Source: UBA995 sp035477115
GTDB taxonomy: Bacteria > Bacillota > Sulfobacillia > UBA995
NCBI GenBank assembly: GCA_035477115.1
Contig: DATIKW010000001.1
Span: 1-42,850 of the forward strand
Reading direction: 5' to 3'
DNA: 42,850 nt
The translations under genes were made by a program, and so were the position numbers. The notes under the pieces were generated by a model, which saw only the letters and a program-made list of their open reading frames with translations, made no database searches and was not told the origin of the DNA. This document shows, piece after piece, positions 15,529 to 23,930 of this stretch (position 1 is the stretch's first letter; the number at the start of each line of letters is the position of its first letter).

Positions 15529-16920
15529 TTGCCGCGCAGGCAAGCCGAACCGTACAAGATCAAGGTCGTGGAGCCGATCGCCGTCACCACGCCCCAGCAC
15601 CGGCGAACGGCGAGCGTTGAGGCTGGATTCAACACTTTCCTGCTCCGGTCCCAGGACGTCTACATCGACTTGCTCACCGATAGCGGCACCTCCGCCATGA
15701 GCGACAACCAGTGGGCGGGGATGATGCTGGGCGATGAAGCCTACGCGGGCAGCCGCAACTTCTATGCCCTGCAAGCGGCGGTGCAAGACATCTACGGCTA
15801 TCCCCACGTCATCCCCACCCACCAGGGCAGGGGAGCCGAGCACATCATCTCCCAGGTCCTGATCCGTTCGGGAGACTACGTCCCCGGCAATATGTACTTC
15901 ACGACCACCCGCGCCCACCAGGAGCGGGCGGGCGGGACCTTCGTGGACGTTGTCATCCCCGAGGCCCACGACCCCCGCAGCCGCCACCCCTTCAAGGGTA
16001 ACGTCGACCTCGGGAAGCTCCGGGAACTGGTCGATCGGGTCGGCGCCGACCGCATCCCCTATCTATCGCTGGCGGTCACCGTGAACATGGCCGGGGGGCA
16101 ACCGGTATCGCTCGAGAACATGCGGCAGGTGAGCGCGTTCTGCCGGGAACGCGGCCTCCGGATCATCTGCGACGCCACCCGTTGCGCGGAGAACGCCTAC
16201 TTCATCAAGGAACGGGAACCCGGTCAGGCGGGCCGCTCCTGCCGGGACATATTGAAGGAAATGCTGTCGTATACCGACGGCTGCACCATGTCCGGCAAGA
16301 AAGATCCCCTGGTGAACATCGGCGGCTTCCTGGCCACCCGCGAGTTCGACGTGTACCAGAAGGCGACGCAACTGGTGGTGTTGTTCGAGGGGATGCCTTC
16401 GTACGGGGGGCTGGCCGGACGGGATATGGAGGCCATGGCCCGGGGCATCCGGGAGATGGTCGATGACGACTACCTGGCCTGGCGTATCGGCCAGGTGCGC
16501 TATCTCGGAGGACAACTCCAGGAAGCGGGCGTGCCGATTGTGGAACCGGTGGGGGGCCATGCCGTGTACCTGGACGCCCGATCTTTCCTCCCCCATGTCG
16601 AACAAGCCCAGTACCCCGCCCAGGCCCTCGCGGCGGCGCTGTACCTGGACTCGGGGGTGCGGGCGATGGAGCGGGGCAACGTATCTGCCGGCCGCCGTCC
16701 CGACGGCACCGAGTACTTCCCCCGGCTCGAGATGGTCAGGCTCACCATCCCTCGCCGGGTATATACCGACCGCCACATGGACGTGGTCGCCGACTCGGTG
16801 ATGGCCCTTTACCGCCGGCGGGACCGGATCCTGGGGTTGAAGATGCTATATGAGCCACCTACGCTGCGTTTCTTCACCGCGCGTTTCGAGCCCATCGGGG
16901 GGATGCTGGCCGAGGAGTAA
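15529..16920 (+). CDS. tpl: Tyrosine phenol-lyase
   Basis: 463-residue PLP enzyme that converts L-tyrosine to phenol, pyruvate and ammonia. It shares its whole length with the preceding tryptophanase gene but carries the tyrosine phenol-lyase residues at all three discriminating sites: Thr125 (YFTTTR), Arg382 (AMERG) and Phe448/449 (LRFFTARF), matching Thr124, Arg381 and Phe448 of the Citrobacter enzyme. The PLP lysine is K258 in MSGKKDPLVNIGG. TTG 15529 follows GGGAGGGAGA and gives the conserved N-terminus RRQAEPYKIKVVEPI. A 7-bp stem (CGGAAGC/GCTTCCG, 16922-16950) follows the stop. The pair probably arose by an old duplication followed by specialisation. Confidence 0.92.
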   Translation: MPRRQAEPYKIKVVEPIAVTTPQHRRTASVEAGFNTFLLRSQDVYIDLLTDSGTSAMSDNQWAGMMLGDEAYAGSRNFYALQAAVQDIYGYPHVIPTHQGRGAEHIISQVLIRSGDYVPGNMYFTTTRAHQERAGGTFVDVVIPEAHDPRSRHPFKGNVDLGKLRELVDRVGADRIPYLSLAVTVNMAGGQPVSLENMRQVSAFCRERGLRIICDATRCAENAYFIKEREPGQAGRSCRDILKEMLSYTDGCTMSGKKDPLVNIGGFLATREFDVYQKATQLVVLFEGMPSYGGLAGRDMEAMARGIREMVDDDYLAWRIGQVRYLGGQLQEAGVPIVEPVGGHAVYLDARSFLPHVEQAQYPAQALAAALYLDSGVRAMERGNVSAGRRPDGTEYFPRLEMVRLTIPRRVYTDRHMDVVADSVMALYRRRDRILGLKMLYEPPTLRFFTARFEPIGGMLAEE

Positions 16921-17246
16921 TCGGAAGCTGTAACCCTGAAGCCGCTTCCGCAATGGCGCTACGGGTCGCCCGCTTCCCCGGGGCGGCGTCTCGCTGAGCG
17001 AAACGCACATTGTACCAGACGGGATGCCGGGCAAAGGGATGACAGACTAGTGCGCCGAACTGCTATTTAGCATAAAATGGTTATGGCGCTCACGGTTGAG
17101 CGCCAACCGCTCATCCATTGCGTGGCCGCGCCGAGCAGGTAGCGGCCACCTCTGCCGCGATGTCTGCCAGCACTGGTTGGGGTATCGGCTCTGGCAAGGA
17201 CGGCCAACCCGTTCCCTGACTTGACGCCAGATGGAGGCTCAAGCCG
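16921..17246 (+). promoter_or_regulatory. Intergenic region with -10 element and start-site hairpin before the transporter operon
   Basis: No gene is visible in these 326 bp. After the tpl stop comes a loose 7-bp inverted repeat (16922-16950). TAAAAT (17073-17078, 5 of 6 to the -10 consensus) is followed at 17085-17104 by a perfect hairpin GGCGCTCA-CGGT-TGAGCGCC. That places the predicted start of transcription at the beginning of the stem, so it could be an operator covering +1 or a 5'-end hairpin protecting the mRNA. No good -35 is seen. About 140 bp of untranslated leader remain before the TTG at 17247, with no riboswitch I recognise. Confidence 0.4.
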
Positions 17247-18290
17247 TTGCGGCACCGGGTGTTCCAAAGGATTCTCCAGGCCGGGACGGTCCACCGGACC
17301 TTTGCGCTGACCCTGGCGTTGTTAGCGGTCACCTTCGCTGCCTTGGCCGTAGCGGCCCTCCTGGTCGGCAGCGCGCCCCTTGATGTCATCCGTTCTTTGT
17401 TGGAGGGGGCATTGCAGGGCCGGTTCAGAATGATATCCACCCTGATCCAGACGTCGGCAGTGGTGATGACCGGGCTCGCAGTGCTGCTGCCGTATCAGGT
17501 CGGTTTCTTCAACGTGGGAGGGCAGGGCCAACTGGAAGTAGGCGCGCTGGCAGGCGTAGCCATCACGCTCGCTGCCTCGGGCCCTGCGTTGCTGGTGATA
17601 CCGCTATCCTTCACTCTGGCGGCGCTGGCGGGAGTGGTGGCCGTGGCAGTGCCTCTACTGCTGAGGATCAAACGATCCTCGAGTGAAGTTACCACCACGA
17701 TCATGATGAATGCAGCGTGCATTTACCTCGTGCTCGGGATAATCACCGGACCCCTCAAAGATCCCGCGGCTTTCTATGGCACCACCCACCCCGTGCCCAA
17801 CGCCTACCAGTTACCGGTGGTTCCCGGCGCAGTCGGGCTTCACATCGGAGTCTGGCTGGTCTTGGCGATCACGATAGGCCTGCACCTTGTCATGACTCGT
17901 ACGGTCTTTGGGGTCAAGCTGCGGGCAGTCGGTGGCAACCGGCCAGCCGCGATCGCAGCCGGGATTCCGGCGGACCGCATCCTGGCCATTGCGGTGATAA
18001 CCGGCGGAGCATTGGCGGGGCTGGCCGGAGGGATGCAGGCCTTGGGCGTGGTGCACCGCGTTGCCGAAGGGTGGGCAAAGCCGTGGGGTTTTGCCGGGAT
18101 CTCCGCCGCGTTGTTGGGGGGCAGTCCGCTCGGGGTGGTCCCGGTTGCGTTCGTGTTTGCCATCTTGGAGACCGGCGCACGGCACATGCAAGCCATGACG
18201 GGGGTCCCGGTGGCCGTGGTATATCTGCTGCAGGGACTTCCCGTCCTTACTTTCCTGGGACTGCGGGCTACCCGGTACTTTACCCGTTGA
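17247..18290 (+). CDS. ABC transporter permease, nucleoside/BMP type (first)
   Basis: 347-residue inner-membrane permease of the branched-chain/nucleoside permease superfamily (NupP/YufP-like). It has about nine hydrophobic segments and the family motif VGFFNVGGQGQLEVGALAG, with EVTTTIMMNAACIYL, RAVGGNRPAAIAAGIP and GISAALLGGSPLGVVP. It would pair with the second permease to form the channel. TTG 17247 is preceded by GGAGG at 8 bases. It is the first gene of a six-gene run (permease, permease, lipoprotein, ATPase, methyltransferase, corrinoid protein) with short gaps. Transporters of this type usually carry nucleosides or related purine compounds; the methyltransferase genes behind it suggest a methylated ligand (inference). 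Confidence 0.87.
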   Translation: MRHRVFQRILQAGTVHRTFALTLALLAVTFAALAVAALLVGSAPLDVIRSLLEGALQGRFRMISTLIQTSAVVMTGLAVLLPYQVGFFNVGGQGQLEVGALAGVAITLAASGPALLVIPLSFTLAALAGVVAVAVPLLLRIKRSSSEVTTTIMMNAACIYLVLGIITGPLKDPAAFYGTTHPVPNAYQLPVVPGAVGLHIGVWLVLAITIGLHLVMTRTVFGVKLRAVGGNRPAAIAAGIPADRILAIAVITGGALAGLAGGMQALGVVHRVAEGWAKPWGFAGISAALLGGSPLGVVPVAFVFAILETGARHMQAMTGVPVAVVYLLQGLPVLTFLGLRATRYFTR

Positions 18291-18310
18291 GGAAGCTGAG
18301 GAATGCATAG

Positions 18311-19210
18311 TTGTCTATTGAAGAGTGGATAATTGCGTTTCTTCCCGGGGCGATGCGGGCTGCGACGCCACTCATCTTTGCTGCGCTGGGCGTGTTGCTC
18401 GCCGAACGGTCAGGCGTTCTGATGATCGGCGTCGAAGGCGCCATGCTGCTTGGTGCGTTGTTCAGCATCGTCGTTGCCCTGCTGACCGGAGATGCCTGGT
18501 TGGGCTTCCTATTTGCCGGCCTCGTCGGAGCTGCAGCGGGCCTCTTCCTTGGTGGCCTGACCGTACGACTACCTACTGATCAGGTGGTCGTGGGAATAGC
18601 TTTCAACCTCGTGGTTTTGGGCTTGACCAGCTTCGTGTTCCGTCTCCTCGGTCCGGTAGGGGTTTACCGGATCGCCCCGCCGATTCCGATGCTGGAACTC
18701 TCCATCATGGGCGCCGTGTTTGCGGCTCCTCCTCTGACCGGAATGGCGCTCTCATTGACGCTTATCACCTGGGTTCTGTTGTTCCGTACCGGTCCGGGTC
18801 TCAAGCTGCGTTCAATGGGAGAGAGGGCTCACGCTGCCCATGCGGCAGGCATCGATGTGGTCAGGAGCCGGATAGTGGTGCTGGTATTGGCCGGCGTGTT
18901 ATGTGCTTTCGGCGGGGCGGCCTTGACGGTAGGCTGGGTACGCGTCTTCACCGAGAACATCACCCTGGGCAGGGGATTCATCGCGCTGGCCGCCGTGTAC
19001 TTTGGGCGTTGGCACCCCGGTTGGGCGCTAGCCGGCTGCCTCCTGTTCGGGATGGGAGACGCTCTTGCGCTTCGCCTGCAAGCGGCGGGCGGCGGGGGCA
19101 CGCCGTTTTACCTGATGACGATCCCGTATCTCCTCACGCTGGTTGTGGTCGGAATCACCGGCAAGGCAGTGGGACCGCAAGATGCTGGTAAACCCTACGG
19201 AAGGGGGTGA
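18311..19210 (+). CDS. ABC transporter permease, nucleoside/BMP type (second)
   Basis: 299-residue permease, the shorter partner typical of this transporter family (NupQ/YufQ-like). Family landmarks are TPLIFAALGVLLAERSGVLMIGVEGAMLLGAL, RLPTDQVVVGIAFN, LKLRSMGERAHAAHAAGID and NITLGRGFIALAAVYFGRWHPGWAL. It has about eight membrane spans. TTG 18311 is 20 bp after the first permease's stop, with GAGGAA upstream. The two permeases form the membrane channel with the lipoprotein at 19270 and the ATPase at 20420. Confidence 0.88.
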   Translation: MSIEEWIIAFLPGAMRAATPLIFAALGVLLAERSGVLMIGVEGAMLLGALFSIVVALLTGDAWLGFLFAGLVGAAAGLFLGGLTVRLPTDQVVVGIAFNLVVLGLTSFVFRLLGPVGVYRIAPPIPMLELSIMGAVFAAPPLTGMALSLTLITWVLLFRTGPGLKLRSMGERAHAAHAAGIDVVRSRIVVLVLAGVLCAFGGAALTVGWVRVFTENITLGRGFIALAAVYFGRWHPGWALAGCLLFGMGDALALRLQAAGGGGTPFYLMTIPYLLTLVVVGITGKAVGPQDAGKPYGRG

Positions 19211-19269
19211 TGGACGCGGGTCGGGTCGGAATTGCCGCGAGGGAATTCAAGCTTGGGGGGTAGAGATGG

Positions 19270-20298
19270 ATGAAGTCAAGGAGCTTTGCAGTCCGGGTGC
19301 TGGCTATGTTGACTATCCTGGTCCTCTCGGGTTCGGCAGTTGGCTGTCCCCGTCGCGCCGCGGCGCCGGCTGAGCAACCTGCAGCACCGGCATTCAGGGC
19401 AGCAGCCATTTTCTCCATCCCCGATCCTGCCCGAGCCGGCGGCTGGGATCGAGCACAGTGGGCAGGTCTGCAACTGCTGAAGGAAGAACACGGTTGGGGG
19501 CTGTCGGTGGCGGAGGCAGTCCCGTTCCCCGACTTAGCCAAGGTGGCATCCGGCTATGCCGAGGCAGGCTACGATGTGGTCATCTTCACCAGTTCCGCCC
19601 ACATCCCCGCCTGGATGGAAGTTGCCCCCAAGTACCCCGATACATGGTTCTTGTTGATGTCGGTCACCGATACGCTGCCGGCTTCCCCGCGCGTCGCCGC
19701 CTGGCGGCCCGACATGTACAGCTACGGCGTAATTGTCGGCATCACTGCCGCCAAGGCCAGCAAGACCGGGACGATCGGGGTCATTGGCGGGATGCCCATT
19801 CCCGCCCTGTTACTGATGTTCAGCGGTATCATCGAGGGGGCCAGGCATGTCCGACCGGATGCCGAAGTACTGGTCTCTTGGGCCGGCAACTGGGTGGATG
19901 TGCCGACGCACCGCGAGTTGACGCTATTGCACATCGAAAATCAAGCTGACGTGCTCTTCACCGTCACCGGACCTGCCACGGCAGGGGTATTTGAAGCAGC
20001 GGAAGCCAAGGGTGCCATGGTAATAGGCTACGCTGCTGACTGGTACGATGATGCGCCGGGGGTGGTACTGACCAGCGTGCTGGTTGACACCATCAGGATA
20101 TACACCGATCTGGCGGAGACCTTTGCCGCCGGCTTGATGGACAAGAGGATCGTGTATTGCGGACCAGACTACTTCACGCTTGCTGACTTCCGAGGCAAGC
20201 TCCCGGAAGCCACCGTTGCGGAGATACAGGACATCGTCCGCAAGATTCAGGCTGGGGAGGTCGTCATCCCCGTCGTCATGCACGACATCGGCAAGTAG
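19270..20298 (+). CDS. BMP-family substrate-binding lipoprotein
   Basis: 342-residue extracytoplasmic binding protein. The N-terminus is a lipoprotein signal: basic KSRSFAVR, hydrophobic VLAMLTILVLSG, lipobox SAVGC with the lipidated Cys at about 26, then an Ala/Pro linker. The mature part follows the Bmp/Med (PnrA-like) pattern: AAIFSIPDPARAGGWDRAQWAGL, YDVVIFTSSAHIPAWMEVAPKYPDTWF, TGTIGVIGGMPIPALLLMFSGIIEGARHVRPDAEV, and VIGYAADWYDDAPGVVLTSVLVDT. BMP proteins bind purine nucleosides in several bacteria, while other members take autoinducer-2 or riboflavin-like ligands, so the substrate here is open. It is the recognition part of the transporter that precedes the corrinoid methyltransferase genes. 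Confidence 0.88.
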   Translation: MKSRSFAVRVLAMLTILVLSGSAVGCPRRAAAPAEQPAAPAFRAAAIFSIPDPARAGGWDRAQWAGLQLLKEEHGWGLSVAEAVPFPDLAKVASGYAEAGYDVVIFTSSAHIPAWMEVAPKYPDTWFLLMSVTDTLPASPRVAAWRPDMYSYGVIVGITAAKASKTGTIGVIGGMPIPALLLMFSGIIEGARHVRPDAEVLVSWAGNWVDVPTHRELTLLHIENQADVLFTVTGPATAGVFEAAEAKGAMVIGYAADWYDDAPGVVLTSVLVDTIRIYTDLAETFAAGLMDKRIVYCGPDYFTLADFRGKLPEATVAEIQDIVRKIQAGEVVIPVVMHDIGK

Positions 20299-20419
20299 GC
20301 GCTTGAGCGGTGAGACTAGCGGGGGCCCCGGTTGTTCTCGGCAGCCGTGGGAAGAGGGCAGCAGCCGGTGTCCCCCGCATCTATCGGGACATCAGAGGAT
20401 GAACCGGGAGGGGCACTTC

Positions 20420-22066
20420 GTGTCCGAAACGGCAGTGGTCGCCCGCGGCATCCATAAATCTTTCGGCGCCATACAAGCACTGAGCGACGTTTCCCTGGAC
20501 CTCCGGCCCGGGGAGATCCGGGCCCTGGTGGGCGAGAACGGTGCCGGCAAGACCACCCTCATGAACATCCTCTACGGCATGTTTCCCCCTGACGCTGGGA
20601 GCATCAACGTATGGGGCAGGCGCGTAGGGGACGGCTGGTGTCCCCGGGCTGCGATCAGGGCGGGCATTGGCATGGTCCACCAGCACTTTTCCCTCGTCCC
20701 CGCGCACACCGTACTCGAGAACGTCGTGATGCCCGTGCTGGGCTGGTCTGACGTCTTCCCGGAGTGGAAGCGGCATGCGGACCGTGTCGAGGACTTGTGT
20801 TCCCAGTATGGCTTCTTGCTGAAACCTTCCTGGAAGGTAGGCCAACTTTCCGTTGGGCAGCAACAGCAAGTCGAAATCCTCAAGGCGCTGTACCAGGGAG
20901 TCAGACTCCTCATTCTCGATGAGCCCACGGCGGTTCTGACTCCCCAGGAGAGCGAGCAGTTGTTCGCCTTCCTGGCGGTGTTGCGGGCGCAGGGCAAGAC
21001 GGTGGTCCTCATCACTCACAAGCTGTACGAGGCCCAGGCGGTGAGCGACAGGATTACCGTGCTACGTGGAGGCTGCCATGTAGCCACCGTTGAGCGCGAC
21101 GAAGCCACGCCATCGCAGATAGCCGCGATGATGATCAAGCACGAACGGCAACAGGTCTCAATGCGGGCGCCAACTTGCTGCGATAGCGGCAACCCTCTAC
21201 TTACGGTAACCGATTTGGTTGTATCCGAAGCTTTCGGGCAACCCCTGGTTGACGGGGTGTCCCTGGAGATCGCGGGAGGAGAGATTCTCGGCATCGCCGG
21301 GGTGGCGGGAAACGGTCAGACGGAGCTGGCCGAAACGTTGGTTGGTCTGAGAAGACCCACAAGTGGTTCCATTAGAATCCGCGAGCAGGAGATCGCAGGT
21401 CTGGGACTTGGGAGTCGACGCCGGGAACTCGGCCTAGGCTTCATACCCGAGGATAAACAGGTTCACGGACTCGTACTCCAGATGGCGGTGGCTGAGAATC
21501 TCATACTGGATATGCTTGACAACCGGCCGTTCTCATATCGCGGCATACTGCAACGGCGTGCTGTCAATGCTACTGCCGATAAACTGATAGAAGACTACCG
21601 CATCCGGACTCCAGGTTCCGACTGCCCCGCGCGCCGTCTCTCCGGCGGCAACCAGCAGAAGATCGTCCTCGCCAGAACCCTCTCGGCCCGTCCCAAGGTG
21701 ATCGTGGCCTGCCAACCAACCCGGGGACTTGACTTCAGCTCGACCGAGTATGTGCGCGACAAACTGGTCGAGGCGGCGGACAAGGGCGTGGCGGTTCTCC
21801 TCATTTCCAGCGACCTGGACGAATTGCTCGGGCTCTCTCACCGCATAGCCGTCATGTACCGGGGGAAAATCGTGGGCACGCTTGACCGGCGGTCTTTTGA
21901 TTTGAGGATTATCGGGCAGATGATGCTAGCCGGACATACGGAGTCGTCAGGTTCGCAAACGCAGGTAGTTTCCGGTGATGCGACAGGAGAGGTGGTGCGA
22001 GATGACTTCGCGGGAACGAGTCCTGATGGCTTTGAGGCACAAGGAACCCGACCGGGTCCCGTTTGA
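20420..22066 (+). CDS. ABC transporter ATPase with two nucleotide-binding domains
   Basis: About 548 residues with two fused ATP-binding cassettes, as in sugar/nucleoside importers (NupO/RbsA type). First domain: Walker A GENGAGKTT, signature LSVGQQQQVEILKAL, Walker B LLILDEPTAVLT. Second domain: GVAGNGQTELAETLVGL in place of a full P-loop, signature LSGGNQQKIVLARTL and the degenerate VIVACQPTRGLD, which is usual for this family. GTG 20420 has GGGAGGGG at 6-7 bases; ATG 20399 is an in-frame alternative. The last 65 bp overlap the start of the next gene in another frame, so the residues after about 527 are poorly conserved-looking. It powers the transporter formed by the three genes upstream. 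Confidence 0.9.
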   Translation: MSETAVVARGIHKSFGAIQALSDVSLDLRPGEIRALVGENGAGKTTLMNILYGMFPPDAGSINVWGRRVGDGWCPRAAIRAGIGMVHQHFSLVPAHTVLENVVMPVLGWSDVFPEWKRHADRVEDLCSQYGFLLKPSWKVGQLSVGQQQQVEILKALYQGVRLLILDEPTAVLTPQESEQLFAFLAVLRAQGKTVVLITHKLYEAQAVSDRITVLRGGCHVATVERDEATPSQIAAMMIKHERQQVSMRAPTCCDSGNPLLTVTDLVVSEAFGQPLVDGVSLEIAGGEILGIAGVAGNGQTELAETLVGLRRPTSGSIRIREQEIAGLGLGSRRRELGLGFIPEDKQVHGLVLQMAVAENLILDMLDNRPFSYRGILQRRAVNATADKLIEDYRIRTPGSDCPARRLSGGNQQKIVLARTLSARPKVIVACQPTRGLDFSSTEYVRDKLVEAADKGVAVLLISSDLDELLGLSHRIAVMYRGKIVGTLDRRSFDLRIIGQMMLAGHTESSGSQTQVVSGDATGEVVRDDFAGTSPDGFEAQGTRPGPV

Positions 22067-23162
22067 TCTGGCGGGAACGGTCACTACCGGGATTCATCGC
22101 CTCGCCTACCGTAAGCTACTCGACTTCTTGGGCATTGCTGAGGCGGAGGTCCGGGTGGGGGAGATCCACCAGCAACTGGCCGCGGTTCACGAAGATGTCC
22201 TCAAGAGGCTGCTCGTCGATGTGCGCCCCGTATACTCCCGCCTGCCGGCGGGTTGGACGCCCAGTTTCACGGACGATGAACAATACACCCGTTTTACCGA
22301 CCAGTGGGGGATCGGCTGGCGAAAGCCAAAGGACGGAGGGCTCTACTACGACCTCGCGTCCCACCCCTTTGCCCGGTTTTCCAGTCCGGCCGATGTCGTG
22401 AACTACAAGATCCCTGACCCGGCGGACCCCAGCAGGCTCCTGGGGATGCGGGAGGCGGCCGAGCAGTTGTCCAAGGAAAGCGGGGCAGCCCTTTGCCTGG
22501 CGGGGGTCTCAGCGGGATTCACCGAACTGGCATGGTGGCTCAGAGGTTTCGAGGACTTCCTGACGGACCTCGTAATCCATCCCGATATGGCGTGCGCGAT
22601 CCTGGACAAGACGCTGGAGATCAAGCTTGGCTTCTGGGAGATGGCCTTGGCCCACGTCGGCGACTCGATTGACGTTGTGGTGGAAGCGGACGACTACGCC
22701 GGGCAGCACGGCATGATCATGTCCCCGGCGACTTACCGGAAGTATATCAAGCCGAGACAACGAGAACTCTTCGGCAGGATCAAGAGCTATGCAAGTCCCG
22801 ACCACCCAATCTACATCGTCTTTCATTCTTGCGGTGCTATTCGGGAGATCATACCCGATTTGATTGAGGTGGGCGTCGACGCCATCAACCCCGTCCAGGT
22901 CAGCGCCGCCAACATGGACACCCGGCAGTTGAAACGGGAATTCGGCGACAGCCTCACCTTCTGGGGTGGAGGGGTGGACAGCCAGCGCATCCTGAACTAC
23001 GGCACGCCGGAGCAGGTGCGGGAAGAGGCAAAGCGCCGCATTGAAGACCTGGCGCCCGGGGGGGGATTCGTGTTTGCGGCAATCCACAATGTCCAGCCCG
23101 ATGTGCCACCCGCCAACTTCATGGCCATGTGGGAAGCCTGGCGTGAGTACGGTTGTTACTAG
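22002..23162 (+). CDS. UroD-family (MtaA/CmuA-like) corrinoid methyltransferase
   Basis: 386-residue TIM-barrel protein of the uroporphyrinogen-decarboxylase superfamily, in the branch that moves methyl groups to or from corrinoid proteins. The start MTSRERVLMALRHKEPDRVPFDLAG is characteristic. Metal ligands of the methyltransferase type are likely His275 and Cys277 (FHSCGAIREIIPDLIEVGVD) and His362 (AIHNVQPDVPPANF). True UroD function in haem synthesis is unlikely given these motifs and the neighbour. ATG 22002 follows AGGAGAGGTGG and lies inside the 3' end of the ATPase gene (65-bp overlap). The corrinoid protein gene follows after 51 bp. No MtaB/MttB-type substrate methyltransferase and no corrinoid reactivator is in the window, so this protein may itself demethylate the imported substrate, with the second transfer (to tetrahydrofolate) encoded elsewhere. 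Confidence 0.85.
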   Translation: MTSRERVLMALRHKEPDRVPFDLAGTVTTGIHRLAYRKLLDFLGIAEAEVRVGEIHQQLAAVHEDVLKRLLVDVRPVYSRLPAGWTPSFTDDEQYTRFTDQWGIGWRKPKDGGLYYDLASHPFARFSSPADVVNYKIPDPADPSRLLGMREAAEQLSKESGAALCLAGVSAGFTELAWWLRGFEDFLTDLVIHPDMACAILDKTLEIKLGFWEMALAHVGDSIDVVVEADDYAGQHGMIMSPATYRKYIKPRQRELFGRIKSYASPDHPIYIVFHSCGAIREIIPDLIEVGVDAINPVQVSAANMDTRQLKREFGDSLTFWGGGVDSQRILNYGTPEQVREEAKRRIEDLAPGGGFVFAAIHNVQPDVPPANFMAMWEAWREYGCY

Positions 23163-23213
23163 TGTGGCGCGGCAACGTCGGATGGCTCGAGTTGGGAGGG
23201 AGGACTCGGCGCT

Positions 23214-23846
23214 GTGGGTTTGATCGAGGAGTTGAAGCAGGCGATCCTGACGGGGGATCTACGCCGCGCACCGGAGTTGACCGAGCGGGCGCTAGGGGAC
23301 GGCATGTCGCCCCTTGCGATAATGGAACTCGCCTGCACCCCAGCAATGCTGGAGGTGGGCGACAAGTTCAAGAAAGGCGAGATCTACGTACCGGAAATGC
23401 TGGTGTCGGCCATGGCGGTGAAGGCCGTGTTGAAGGCGCTTGAACCCGCACTGCAATCTGCCCCCGCCTTGTTCGCCGCCAGCATCGTCTTGGGCACGGT
23501 GAAGGGCGATCTTCACGATATCGGCAAGAACCTGGTAGGCTTCATGCTGGAAGGCGCCGGGGTCAAAGTCATTGACCTCGAAGTGGATGTTTCGCCCGGG
23601 ACTTTCGTTGATGCCGTCCGCACCCATAAGCCGAACTTCTTGGGGATGTCCGCCTTGCTCACCACCACGATGCCCTACATGCAAGAGACAATTCTCCTCC
23701 TGAAGGAGGCGGGGCTCCGGGAAGACGTGCGGGTAATCGTAGGGGGCGCACCGGTCACGGAAGAGTACGCCCGCCAAATAGGCGCCGACCTCTACGCTCC
23801 CGACGCAGCCCGTGCCCAAGAAATGCTCAGGGCACTGATCAGCTGA
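23214..23846 (+). CDS. Corrinoid (B12-binding) methyl-carrier protein
   Basis: 210-residue methyltransferase corrinoid protein (MtaC/MtbC/MttC type). Residues 1-85 form the helical cap domain (EELKQAILTGDLRRAPELTERAL, then CTPAMLEVGDKFKKGEIYVPEML), where the methyl group on cobalt is shielded. From about 88 a B12-binding Rossmann domain carries the base-off motif D99-L-H101-D-I-G104 (GDLHDIGKNLV), then GMSALLTTTMPYM and VIVGGAPVTEEYARQIGADLYAPDA. The histidine is the lower cobalt ligand. GTG 23214 is preceded by GGGAGGGAGG. It must work with the adjacent UroD-family methyltransferase, carrying a methyl group as methyl-Co(III). Confidence 0.92.
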   Translation: MGLIEELKQAILTGDLRRAPELTERALGDGMSPLAIMELACTPAMLEVGDKFKKGEIYVPEMLVSAMAVKAVLKALEPALQSAPALFAASIVLGTVKGDLHDIGKNLVGFMLEGAGVKVIDLEVDVSPGTFVDAVRTHKPNFLGMSALLTTTMPYMQETILLLKEAGLREDVRVIVGGAPVTEEYARQIGADLYAPDAARAQEMLRALIS

Positions 23847-23901
23847 ACTCAGGGCGACAGCCGCGTCAAACGGACAACTGGTGCCGAGGGAGGCCGCTTC
23901 G

Positions 23902-23930
23902 GTCTTCGACAGAACGAAGACGCCGTCCTT
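23902..23930 (+). terminator. Possible terminator after the corrinoid operon
   Basis: GTCTTCG (23902-23908) and CGAAGAC (23915-23921) form a perfect 7-bp stem with a 6-base loop, followed by GCCGTCCTTT. The T-run is short, so this is a weak candidate for the end of the transporter/methyltransferase transcript, placed between two convergent genes. Confidence 0.35.

Noticed and set aside
17247..20298. Purine riboswitch before the nucleoside-type transporter
   Set aside because: The 140-bp leader lacks the conserved purine-aptamer loops; only one hairpin near the start site was seen.
22002..23162. Uroporphyrinogen decarboxylase for haem synthesis
   Set aside because: The adjacent corrinoid protein, the HxCG motif and the absence of haem genes favour a corrinoid methyltransferase of the same superfamily.
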